Origin: Parascedosporium putredinis | Taxonomy: Eukaryota > Ascomycota > Sordariomycetes > Microascales > Microascaceae | DNA: 64,000 bases | Direction of reading: 5' to 3' | NCBI GenBank assembly: GCA_949357655.1 | Contig: CASHTG010000013.1 | Span: 62,001 to 126,000, forward strand | Shown: in pieces, positions 10,718 to 22,028 of the stretch | Position numbering within the stretch: the first letter of the stretch is position 1 | How the letters are laid out: every line of letters begins with the position of its first letter | Position numbers and translations under genes: made by a program | Notes under the pieces: generated by a model | Databases searched by the model: none | What the model saw: only the letters and a program-made list of their open reading frames with translations | Told to the model about the DNA's origin: nothing

Positions 10718-12746
10718 ATGAGGCCGTCCCACGACGAGACAGACCCGCTTCTCAACCGCGCCCCGAGGCGGAGCGCACCGACCGAGGCCCGATCATGGAT
10801 TTCTCGGATCAGCCAGCATGTATCGACCTGGTCGACACTATATCTCTGCGGTCTACTCGTTTTCTCGTGGATTACCCTAATTTCATGGGTGATGCCGCCA
10901 AGGTTCGCATGCTCGAGCTTGGTTTATGTCGAGATCATTACCGCGTCCATGACCCAAGCTTGATTGGGGACGACGGGAGCGTCCCCGAAGAGCTATGCAA
11001 GCTAAAGGGTGTTCAAAGCTCGCTTGCCCGTATGCGCGGCTATCTTCAAATGCTCCAGTATTTGATAGGTACGAACGACCCCTTGGGTCTCTCGGGCGTC
11101 GCTCGGATGGACTTTTCCCCCTCTTTCCATCTTTCCTTGTACCGTTATACCTTTCAATCACTGATAATGAGCGTTTGGTGTCTAACTCTTGCGATTAGGA
11201 ATAATACTCGCCATCCCGTTTGGCGTCCTAGCTGACAAATGGGGAAGGAAGTTGATCTGCAGTATTGGAATATTGGGCGTTATACTACACGACACGTGGT
11301 ATTTCGTCTCGCTTTACTTTTACAAAGCTTTCCCGACCAACGCTGTGTATGGTGCTCCGGCGTTCATCCTCTTGGGCGGTGGCTCGGTCGTTGTGCCTGC
11401 GATGATTATGGCAATGCTCACGCATGCAAGCACTGATGAGTTCAGGTATGTTATTTGTTTGGGAAACGGTATATCAGATGCCTGCAAACTTTCATAATCT
11501 AACGCCGCACGAACTTTGTTGTAGAACTGTGGCTTTTTTCTATTTCAGCGTCACGATCATGGTCTCGGAGTTGATAGGTCCTGCCATCGGCTCGATCCTG
11601 ACGGCGGCTATCGGACCCCATCTCGCGTTTCTAGCCACCATTCCCTCCTACTTCCTAAGCCTCGTTGTCATGTACTTTATCAAAGACGAGGAGCCTCAGG
11701 CTACCGATGCCTGTGGACTAGAACAGGGCGAGGGCAACGGACTCTTGGACGCTGACTACGCGAGCAGTTCTACAGCACGGAGTAGCCGAGATTACCAATC
11801 TTCTAGTCGCGGCGCATCCCCGAACAGAAAACACTCAATGATGGAGGCTGTACGATTCCTCCGAGACGATGTATGGGGCCTATTGCTCCGTGCTAGTGTT
11901 CTGACCGGCTTGTTGTCTCTCATGGTCCATCGCGTCTACCGGCCCCTCTTGGAGGTGACGATACAGTACGTGTCTGTTAGGTTTGGCTGGAAGCTGAGAA
12001 CGGTAAGCATCGCGATCCATCAAACTAGACTAGGCAGTTTTGGCACGGCGGGGAGGCGGAAAGCTAAGGAAAAGAGTAATCCTCATGCCACCTCAGCCAC
12101 CGCCCCAACTAAAAGGGAAAAGGGAAAAGAAAACTGGAAAAACGGCAGCGAAAAGGAGGCTAACACCTAGACAGGCAAACATCTTACTCTCTACTCAAGC
12201 TGGGGTGCAAATTCCGGTTCTCCTCTTCATCATGCCTCTGCTCTACCGATTCCTGCTGCGGCGGAAGGGCAGCACATTTTCGGCAAACCTTGCCCAGGCT
12301 AGTTACTGCCTTGTTCTCCTCATCCTTGGGACACTAGGAATGGCTCTGGCACCTGTTGTGCCACTGTTCATCACTTGTACGTTCCCATCTCTCTCTCTTG
12401 AGGCTGGCGCACTACCGCCGCAAGCGAACTAACGTGTGAGATACCTTGTAGCCTTTATCGTGTACACCCTAGGAAACGCCTACTCTGCAATCCTAAGGTC
12501 TCTTCTCGCCTCGCTTGTCCCGCAAGAGAATTTTGGACTCTTGTACACGACCATGGCTTTATTTGACGGTGTGACTAGTCTGCTTGCGCCCATTGTCTTT
12601 GGGCTCTCGTTTTCCTGGGGAATCGAGAAAGGGGGTACGCTGTTGCGTTGCCGTACTTTATCGCCTTTGGACTATACTGTCTGGCGAGCGTAGGAATCTT
12701 TTACATTAGAGAGTCCAAGGAAGAGGAAATCGAGGATGGGGAGTGA
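10718..12746 (+). CDS. MFS transporter
   Basis: 524 aa with exons 10718-11068, 11199-11445, 11525-12002, 12175-12376 and 12452-12746. It has a polar N-terminus, then MFS membrane spans. The loop after span 2 carries the family-typical GVLADKWGRK motif (G-x3-D-x2-G-R-K). Many hydrophobic spans and a central hydrophilic loop (about residues 260-300) fit a 12-span proton-driven transporter at a cell membrane. The sequence after span 1 (LVDYPNFMGDA, then RMLELGLCRDHY) is typical of one fungal MFS subgroup of unknown substrate. Two frame breaks: TTTT at 10860-10863 and GGGGG at 12631-12635. Each is cured by one added base, giving continuous membrane spans and the C-terminal YIRESKEEE. Substrate unknown. 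Confidence 0.8.
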
Positions 12747-13553
12747 CAGGGAATGAGAAGACGGGGTTGTACACGGTTGCTATTACATGTAGAGTTGGAA
12801 TCTTTTGAATGTATATTGGATGATGGTCGTCGTCTCTCTTGCAAATGGCACCTGGTTCAAATGGCTATTATTGATCCGACGTTGGCGCATTCGACGTTGG
12901 CGAGCATCGTGACTTTGCTGTTCCACCGACAAGGCCTGTGTCACGAAGGAAGATGAATTGTCGAGGGTACGGCGGTACCAACTTGAGCCGTGGCTCGCCA
13001 ACACTCTCGTCAACGATGTGATTTCCTTTTGGGCCTCATTTCTCGCGCTTGGGTCACATTAACGAATCCTTTGCTCGGCTGTAAATTTGCTGTGCTCCTG
13101 ATCCCCACATCGCGTACTGCACCAGCCAGTCATTGGGCACAGAATCGAGCCGTGCGTAGTCTGCCTGACTTTGCGATCCATTTTAACCAAAAGATCCCGC
13201 GGACGCGGGCTTTGGGTCTTGGCAGATGAAGAATGTTGGAAAGGAATGGATCCATTTCATTCACTCTATTATGTGCCAGGAACAATCATCCTGCATCAAT
13301 TCTCCTTGGGAGATGTTTCTTTTGAGGAAATGCCAAGTTTAAGCCGTGCTGTGCCTGGCTATTTTAGCGGCCCCCACAATTTGGGCCTCGAAAAGTTAAA
13401 GTACTTAATAATAGCTCCGCTCCACACTCGCCCTTCGTCAAGCCCATTGCGATGGAACACCACCATCTCGCAGCAAGACCATTGAAAGTTCCAGGGGATA
13501 TCGTGCACTTTCACGATTAGTGAGGACAAGAACCAACACACACCCAAATTGCA
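12747..13553. other. Intergenic, no gene seen
   Basis: It holds the 3' region of the transporter and the promoter of the Ecm33-like gene. The open frames here are short and featureless. Confidence 0.5.
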
Positions 13554-15051
13554 ATGGCACGACAAAGAACATCCCAACGCAGTTGGCGACACTCGGCGCT
13601 TGTTTACTCGGCGCTTCTCACAGCGTGCGCCCGGTTTGCCACTGCAGCCGACTGCCCGACCGAGAACCCGTTTGTGATCCTAAGCCAATCCGACGCCGAC
13701 AAGCTTTCCGAATGCGGCTATTTCAAGGGCAGCATTAATGTCGCGGCCGAGGCGACGGGCGAGATCGTGCTCAAGGGAGTCAACAGCATCGGCGGTGACT
13801 GGACTGTTGGCTCGCTGAAACGGGACCCAGCCACGGCGAACCTCGAGTCGATTTCGGCACCAGATCTTCGCACGATCGAGGGCGTTTTTGAAGTGGAAGG
13901 CCATCAAAATCTGAAGCGCCTGGACTTTCCGGAGCTGACGAGGGTCCTGGGCCGCTTTGAAGTCCGGAGAGTGCCTGAGCTCACGGAGCTCAAGGTGCCG
14001 GCGTTGGCCTCGGTCCAGACTGGCTTCTACATCGTGGATGCGCCGAAACTGTCTACCTTTGTACTTCCCAAGACAGACGACAGCTCTACTAGTCGGCCGG
14101 TGCCCCTTTGGTGGGTGGATCGACGGTCCGGATCGAAAACGTGGGGGCGCGTAATCTGACCAACCTTTTCAACGGGCTCTCTGCCGACACCGTCTCCCTC
14201 AGCGACATTCCCAACGTCGATAGCCTCTCAGTGTCTCTGAGCGATGTCTTTGAGTTTACGGTTGCGGGGAATGGGAAGCTGGAATTGACCATTGAGCAAT
14301 TGGGTTCCTCGCAAGGGGGCGCGAGCGTCAACATCACCGGGGTGGGCGCGGTGGAGAATGCATGTTCGGTGTGGCTCGCGAGAGAGGTTATTTTCGAAAA
14401 CAACGCGGCCGAGATTTTTCCATTTTCCGTCAGCGGGCTCCGAAAGCTGACGATCCAGAACAATCCCAACTTGCGGCTGGCGGTGCCAGGAAAGCCGCTC
14501 GAATGGGAGCTTACTAGCATCATTGTCAAGGATAATCCCAAGCTCAAACTTGCCCAAGAGGTGGATGATCCCATTGTAGAGACCTGCGATGGACGATTCA
14601 AACCGGCATCCTTCTACCCAGAAACATGGGTGTTTGATTGGGAATTTCTTCAACATCTCGAGCTCAGTGCTGATATTGATCCTAAATTCCTGTGAGTATT
14701 CCCTGGGGTCTCTCCTTTCATCCTGTGTATAATTTTCCCAGCGGCCTTGCTAACTGCTCGAAACTTAAAAGGGTTCATCTCACCGATGATGCATTCAACA
14801 GCGACGACGGGACGCAGGTGTACACGGACATCGACATCCAATCGAGCAACGCCGAGTTCAACTGCAGCAGCCTTGATTATCTTCGTTCCGAAAAGCGCTT
14901 CCTCGGTGGCGACTACTCTTGTCAAAACAAGACAGTCGACCTTGCAGACTTGGATGAATCGGCAGCCGGCTCAACAGCGCCGCATCTCGCACACGTTGCG
15001 CTGGCTCTCGTGTCTCTTGCTGTTGCCTCGATGTTTGGGGGATTATTGTGA
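13554..15051 (+). CDS. Ecm33/Sps2-like GPI-anchored cell-wall protein
   Basis: 472 aa from exons 13554-14691 and 14772-15051 (intron GTGAGT...AAAAG). A signal peptide with a hydrophobic core (ALVYSALLTACARFATA) is followed by a receptor-L-domain-like, leucine-rich beta-helix with repeating strands such as LKGVNSIGGDWTVG, LTIQNNPNLRL and IIVKDNPKLKL. Near the end are a Cys-rich segment and a hydrophobic tail (HLAHVALALVSLAVASMF), as expected for GPI anchoring. Ecm33-family proteins are needed for wall integrity in yeasts and moulds. One frame break lies in CCCCTTT at 14103-14109; adding a base joins the halves. Assignment to this family is confident; the exact cellular role is inferred. Confidence 0.8.
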
Positions 15052-15985
15052 GAGGTGCGAGAACAAGACTGAGAGTTCCGTGATGGGAAGGATCCTGGTG
15101 ATTATTTAATGCTGTAATATCTGTGTATCACGGAGGAAAGAAAATATTGATATACGCCCCACGGTCACGGTAGTGGGTTCAAGTTCACTTTAGAGACAGT
15201 TTCGGTGGTAATGACGGGGAGGGGGCCGGCGTGGTGTAACGCGGAGTTATGTGGATGCTTTAGACGAGATGTGCGAATACCCTTTGGAATGAATCCATGG
15301 ATGAATGTAATACATGTATTGAATTGATCCATTGATGTATCTAAATTTAGCTCCTGCGCTTGTCAAACTTGAATACCTCGGAGCTTGTCAGAGCTAATGG
15401 CAGGAATGCGGGTGACACGACGTACCAATTGGTCAAGATGATCTTCCCTCTGCCCCCTGGGAGAGCGGCAATGCCCCCTTCAAGCCTTGGGAGGATGGAC
15501 GATCAGTTGGCGACTTCCCCAATACGCCACAGAATCACGGACAAGGTCCTCATGTGGGCGAGCACAGCCCTGCGCCGTGGAGGCATGGAGGGGGAGCTTT
15601 CCGCGCCATCAAGCATCGCTCGCAGCTGTAGCGTGGCGGGACGGCACAGCCCTTTTTGTCTCTTCCCGTCGAGCTGCATATTTGCATATCTCCAAGCCCA
15701 CTTCCCTCAAACCCCTGCTCTTTTTTTTTTTTGGCCCCCATGCTTACTCCCAATTATTAATATTACCATTTGGATACCTTTGATTTCCATGCAGTCCTTC
15801 GTCATTTTAAAGCCATCTTGGAGAAATTTCAAACATTTCCCTCTTGGCGAGCGCGTCTTTTCCCTCCCAGCTCTTGATCCGCAACCCGCGACGACGACGT
15901 GATTTTGGCCCCCGCCTGCCACTGCCCAACGCCCAACGAAAGCCGCCCCCCGACTTTTCGGACGACGAGGGCCTCGCCGCGCGCC
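15052..15985. other. Intergenic region with a poly-T tract
   Basis: It contains a 12-13 nt poly-T run near 15720-15732 and C-rich stretches just upstream of the next gene. No supported gene. Confidence 0.5.
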
Positions 15986-18003
15986 ATGGCCGACGACGAA
16001 GAATCGGGACAACACCTCATCTCGCTGCACGAGCGAAAAGAATCGCTTTATCCATGGTCGTTGTTTGGGCTGCCCGACCGCGACCTGCCCATTCCGCCGT
16101 TACAAGAAATCATCTTGGAGTGGGTCTGGCTCCTGAACAACGCCACCTCGGACTCGGGTCGGCCCGTGGATCTCGCGCTTGGCACCGGCGCCTGCGAAAC
16201 CGGCGGCGACAGCCCCGGAAACTGCACCCAAGTATGCCTGGACCCGACTAGTCTTTTTCGACCCGAGAGTTTCCGTTCTTGCTTTTGCTCGCGGGCACGG
16301 CGCTGCTCGTGCAGCGGCAAAATTACACACTCGACGCCGATGACGGGGACACCACTCGGCTACTAGAGTCGTGGGGTGGACTGGACCTGGCTACCTTTAA
16401 CGCCACGAGCGTGCTTGACACCGTCGCGGAATGCGTCGTCGATGGCTGCGACGAGTCGCGATCTCAAGGCTGTGCCGACTTTGCCGACACGGTTCGCACA
16501 ATCGGTGATCCCGCCAACAGCCTCTCTACGGAGACTGTGGGCTCTTTGATCCCCAAAACGGTCGAGTACTGCTCTGTGACCAACTTCCGCATGGACGCCG
16601 ATATCGCGGGACCTGGAGTATGTCGATCTATTTCCTTTGTCTTTGGCCTTATACTTCAAACCTTTATTCTTCTTTCCTTTCTCGTGTTTCTACTCCTTAT
16701 CCTCTTCCAAGCTTTCTTGAAGACTAACTCGTATTAGGTCATCATTTCATACGCCCTGCAGACCAGCTTCGCCACCATATTATACATCTTTCTAAAGTTC
16801 TCTCGAACATGGATGAGGAGAATCGCTCGCCTCTTCGGAGGGGGTAGGCTAGGCAACGCCAGCAAGCGAGCCTCGTTGCTGCAAAGCCGGATAGCGCATT
16901 CCGCGTTTGGCGGTGCGGCCATATCATCCGTCGTCGAGTTTCACGAAGTGCAGTGCTACTTTGTAGCCTCGATCCAGATCGCGACGCTGCTCTACTTCAA
17001 TTCAAAGAACCCCAACGCCGCCGGGAACAAGGGCGAATCCTTTGGCGAGGCCGTCTTCAACGCCGAGGCCTCCATCGTTCTCGGCGTCACTAGCGTCGCC
17101 CCCATAATGCTCATGCAATTTTCCCTCCAGCGCGCCGGCATCTACTGGTGGTACAGCTTCATAACCATGTCCATGACGGTCATCCTGACCATCATCATAT
17201 ACGCTCGGCAGGCGAGTCTCATGGTGTCTCCCGAGGGCATGTGGCAGGCCCTTCAGCATGAGCGCGCCGTCCCCGCGTGCGGGAAAACCCACCTCCCGTC
17301 GTCTACTGTGGTCTTCTCGACGAGGATCCCGGCTTCACCACCATGGGCGCGATCCCCGTCTACATTGGTTGCATCGTCGCTCTGGTCGGCTGGGTAGGCT
17401 TGCTCATCGACCAAGTCGCCTTTACCCTGCATAGCAAGCTCCCGACGGCGAGCCGCAGGTTCGGCATCCTCCGATGGGCCTCCCGGCTGCGGGACCCGCG
17501 CACGCGCACCAAGTTTGGCTCGCGGGTCCTCTTCGTCTTTCTCACCCTGGCTAACATGACGTTTGCGTTCAACGTCGGCATGTATAATGCGCTCCTCGTG
17601 ATTGCCATCTCGGAAACCAACTTTGGCGAACTGGCCAGTTGGGGCTTTGGCCAGTTCGTCGCGGTCATGGTGTGGACGCCCACTTTGGCCAAATACCTAT
17701 ACTATATTGCCTGTGAGACCACCTCACGTTGCCTCCCCTTTTCCTCATCGGACTCAAAAGGCCATAGTGTTTGGAATGAGAAAGATGCTAACGCAATTCT
17801 TCTTCGCAGTTGGAATCAAGGGCGGATTCGAGGAGCGGATACCGGACAACTACACGATTTCGAGGCACTCAACCGAAGAAATAGAGCCGGACCACCCAAA
17901 TAAGCACAGCACGGCACACGGAGGGCAATCTGACAACGCCCATTTTGAAGAACATGCTCTCATCTCCTCGTCGTCAGGAAAGGCTTTTAGGGCTGGCTAT
18001 TAA
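15986..18003 (+). CDS. Uncharacterised polytopic membrane protein
   Basis: 600 aa with exons 15986-16617, 16738-17712 and 17810-18003. I do not recognise the family. The N-terminus is acidic and cytosolic-looking (MADDEESGQ). The first clear span (EFPFLLLLAGTALLV) is followed by an ~85-residue loop with several cysteines and NxT/NxS sites, which looks extracellular. About seven more spans follow, including SYALQTSFATILYIFLKF, YWWYSFITMSMTVILTIII and VYIGCIVALVGWVGLL, then a polar His/Ser-rich tail. Two frame breaks: T5 at 16254-16258 and GGG at 17281-17283; one base each restores the spans. It is probably a plasma-membrane protein; transport or receptor function cannot be told apart. Confidence 0.7.
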
Positions 18004-18436
18004 TCGTAGCCTTTGCGGTGCGGAACCACATTTATATGACTCTATGTAACAGCGTGTTTCCTTTTTCTCTAATCATGCTCGCACATGAAAAGGAGCATTT
18101 TTGACACGATCTTTGTTTATTGAAAGGTTTGGACTGGCCGGACACCGTATTGCACAAGATATGAGGAGGAGCACTCGGGCGGTTGGGACTGGCGCAGCTA
18201 ATATATGATGTGGCTGCGGTGGATTGAGCAAAAGGGTTTGGGTGGGATTAATTTGAATACCAAGAATAAGAGATACCTAGTTACTGCGGTAATGACTGTA
18301 CAATCACAGAGACCTTGTTGAGTAGACGGGCTGCTCATCTCCTTCCTACCGTTCTTCTCTCATTCGGCCCATGTTCCGGATATTCATCCTCAGTGTTGAT
18401 AAAGTCAAAAGCCAGTCGCATACTTCCACCATTCAA
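18004..18436. other. Convergent intergenic region
   Basis: It lies between two convergent stop codons and probably holds both 3' ends. Nothing else seen. Confidence 0.5.
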
Positions 18437-19648
18437 CTACTCGGCCTGGCCGGGACGCGAAGTGAGCCCTATCAAAGGTTAGCAAAGATCCAAACGACGC
18501 ACCAAAAAGTTTCAAGACATACATCCGTCAGTTTCCTCGTCCACAAAGTTTTCAACCTTGCACTGGTTCGCAGCGGACATGGCCTGCTTGGTGATGGAGC
18601 CGCATCCGTCGTAGAAGCACTCGGGAGTATCCATGGCGCGCTGGAGCGAATCGCCCTTCCAGCCGAAGAGGTAATCGGCATGGGTGCCGTAGGCGCTGCC
18701 GGTGAAACTCCAAACGAACGGGTTGGGGGTGCCGGCGGGCCACATGCTGTTGAACTGCGTGGTATCCCAAACGGTCTCGTAGGTGACCTGAGGCACGCGC
18801 ACGGGGTGGGACGCCGGGCAAGGCGGAGCATTGGTGAATCCGCCGCGGTCCATGGTGTTGTACATGTGGGATTGGTGGTCGGCGCTATCGAGGTTCTTGC
18901 CATCCCAGCATCTACGACGAGTTAGTTGGCACGAGGAGTCATCTCACTTTGTGTGGCCAAAGGGAAAGAAAAGGGGCACTGACGCTGGGAAGTGATGGAC
19001 GGCAAAGATGCCGGCCGGGCACGGCTTGTCGGGGAAGTCTGCCAGCTCGGGGCCTCTGTTGATCAGAGTCTGGAGACAGTTGTAACGCAAACCGACGGCG
19101 GACCTGGCAGCAGCAGCGTCGTCGTGGCCGGGGTTTCCAACCGTCATACGGAAGCCCTGGAAAAAGAAAAAGAAACACAAGGTTAGAATGAATGTATATC
19201 GTTACTCCAACAACCCCTCCTCAGCGTAACTCACGGGAGGGAAGGCCTTGATCGGCTGCCTCTCCAGGGCATCCGTGTTGAAATCGAACTGAGTGTAGTA
19301 GACAGTGATGCCACCCGTCGTTCCCTGGGCCAGGGCGGCGTTGTTCTTGACCGGCACCCGGTGGTAGGAGCCGTTAGTCGGGTGCTTAAAGTACAGCACG
19401 GCCGTCCAGTAGTTGGAAAAGTCCTCGGACATCTCGCAAGTAGTGCAGGTGGCCCTGGCACCAACGTCGCCCTCCATGGTGGCATTGAAGGAGTTGCCGC
19501 CAACGATGTGATGCAGATGCGCCGAAGGAACCATGCCAGGCTCGACGATGGGGTCGAGCCGCTGCGTGGTCAGCGTGGAGCATCCAAAGCGTAGGCCCGC
19601 CTGGACGGGGCCGACGAGCGCGAGCGCGGCAACTGTGAAGAGCTTCAT
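18437..19648 (-). CDS. DUF1996 secreted protein
   Basis: 335 aa from exons 19235-19648, 18984-19156, 18523-18911 and 18437-18468; the frame is intact throughout. A signal peptide (MKLFTVAALALVGPVQA) precedes the mature protein. DUF1996 hallmarks are visible in order: RFGCSTLTTQRLDPIVEPG, SAHLHHIVGGNSF, CTTCEMSEDFSNYWTA, an FPPGFRM junction, CWDGKNLDS, and a final DGWLTS before the stop. The last 32-nt exon was found because it restores that terminal motif. DUF1996 proteins are common fungal secreted proteins, often with WSC or cellulose-binding partners; this one has the DUF alone. Its biochemical role is unknown. Confidence 0.9.
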
Positions 19649-22028
19649 TCTCGAAAACGTTGGGACGGGTTTTCGATAGTTTCGAGTTGGTCGCACCAAA
19701 ACGTACGTTGGCCCTGCATCGCAGTGGAGACTAACGGCCTCTTAATACCCTCCGCTCGGCGGTCCCAAGCTGTGTGTACGTGCCGTGCCATGGCAGTACC
19801 GAATCGTAAATGCCGGGGCCGATACCCACTCTCGAAATCTATTTCGCGTAAATTAACTGGCCCCGTCATCTATATTTCATCACTGCGGGTATTCGGCTCC
19901 GCGCAACCCCGCCTCCCCAATCTTGCCTCCTAGCAATGCCGCCGTCCACTCACACGCGACTAAGGCACCTAGCAAATGTAGTTGAGCCTTTGCGATTCGT
20001 CCAAAGGGGGCGAGCAGCACAGCGCCTGGGATGGCGCGGGGACACTCCGGACAGGGACACGCGGGGATCGACGTGGGGCGAAACTAGGTGCCGGGTCAAC
20101 GAAGCCGAGAGCACCGGAACGATTGGCTGCCGGCCCCACTTATTTGTTCAACTATAGTCCACAACTTTGCTTCTGACGTTTTCGCGATATTGCACATTAC
20201 CCGACAAAACCCCTAGTCACCTGGGGCCTCCTGCTGTCTACGGTGAGCATAGCGGGGCGTGCCATTGCCGATTTGTATACTCCGTTCTCAACTACCGTCC
20301 TTAGTGAAGAGTAGCCTCGATGGAGGGATGACTATATGCAAAGGGGGTTTGCGGGTGCACGGAGCTGAATTCGTGGACGAGAGATCTTAGAGTTCACTAC
20401 ATATCGCAATAGCAGGCTTTATATTTATCAAGTCCCTCCTTATAAGGTGCCTTTTGTGTGTAAAGTCATATGCGGTGGGAGGGGCAATGTTTAGGCGAAT
20501 CACGTTACGGGATAAAGAAATAGAGCAGTCCATTTGATGTGGTATAGGAGGGTATTGGTACAGCCTTGAATTGAGAGAAGAAGAAGAACCCAGCTTGATA
20601 TACATATGCGACTATGGAGTCCACCCTCCAGGCTCAAATCTACAATGTACCGTTGGCTATCCATCTATGCATGGGTTGACCACCCAAAGAGGCCTTTATC
20701 TACCGAGCCCGCTTTAGAACAGCCCCGCGACGAGGATGTTCACTCTGGATCCACATGTCCATATGTTTACTCCAATATCAACTACGCGCATAAAGCCCAA
20801 ATGACAACGTTTTGTCGGGATCCCGGTTTCACAGAAGCTTTAAGCTATAGCAAGTACAAAGCACTATCGAATATCAAGAGCTAGAGGCATTTTGACTGTC
20901 TAGTTACAGAAGCAGAGACAATGGAATGGATGAATACAGAGACTGATGGACGTCTCGTGGATCATAGGGCCGTAGACCCATCTATCCTTTGGCAATATTC
21001 CTTGCTAGACCTTAGTTCTACTCCAACCTTTTAGAGTTAGGGATGGATCTATTGGATCCGGATACCCATGTACGGATATCTCAGAGCCCTTTTTTCAATA
21101 TAACTTGAGCATGCATACTGCAATCCCTGTTTAACTTGAGGAGAGCACATCTACGCACCGTATCTTCTGTCTCGCTCGTTCTATCATTTTGCTTTTCACC
21201 GAGCCGAGTATAGCTGAAGAGCTATAGACTTCTATAGCTATCCATTATTTAGGAAACGGACCACTGCTGCTGAAATTCAGTCCTTAGTGATTAGAGGGAG
21301 GCACTAAAAGACATCCATGGATCCAGATTCTAGGACGCGACTTACACACCAAGTGGCTAGATTGACGAAGAAGAGATTTATTTATTGGTTCGTTTCTGAC
21401 AGGGTTACCGTGAGGGAGTCCTTGGGTTGAAAACTTCGGCTTTTAGACTCCGCGAGCCCACAAGCCACGACGCCTAGTCTGTTTGAAGGACGAACCAACG
21501 GAACATATGATATACGCGTTCGTATTCTGTGGTAATATTTGTGTAGAAATAGATTCCCTTTTTGGCAAAGCTATGACTTTTACATCTGCGCTGTCTGGGT
21601 GTGAGGCCATAGAACTGGGCTATCCAGCACGCCTCTTCTGCACGGTACATGTATGAGCAGCAATATGGAGATGGAAGCCAGACACCGTTTGGCTGTTCTT
21701 GCGAGGATATGCTAGGACTTGCAGGGTCTAGAATCAGAATTGGGCAATGATGTTGCGCCACGTCGTAGTCATGTTGGGTTGGATTTGCAATTGAGCAATC
21801 ACCTTGCCTTGTACCATCAGCTACATGTATCGAGCAGGCTGTGGCTTGGCTTGCGAGAGTTGTTTGCTACCCCCACATCAATGTCCTCATTGGGCTGCCA
21901 CTGGACTTCCTCCGCCGCCCAAAACCATTAAAGTCTTTATATGAGTGACCGTATGCCTACTCACCTTTCTGGACCTAAATTAGATCAAGCACCTAAAACT
22001 CCCAAGGCCATCTAATCTCGTCGGCGGC
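19649..22028. other. Gene-poor A+T-rich spacer (2.4 kb)
   Basis: Base composition is visibly richer in A+T than the flanks between about 20.4 and 21.7 kb. Open frames are short and carry no domain. A perfect inverted repeat lies at 21220-21239. A stretch at about 21350-21470 recalls degenerate repeat DNA of fungal genomes, but I could not tie it to a named element. Confidence 0.5.
21220..21239. repeat. Perfect 9-bp inverted repeat, 2-nt loop
   Basis: The arms AGCTATAGA and TCTATAGCT are exact reverse complements separated by CT. It could be a hairpin, a terminator-like structure or chance in A+T-rich DNA. Confidence 0.85.

Noticed and set aside
21350..21470. Fragment of a named retrotransposon
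   Set aside because: The sequence vaguely recalls dispersed fungal repeat DNA, but no protein motif or terminal repeat could be shown.
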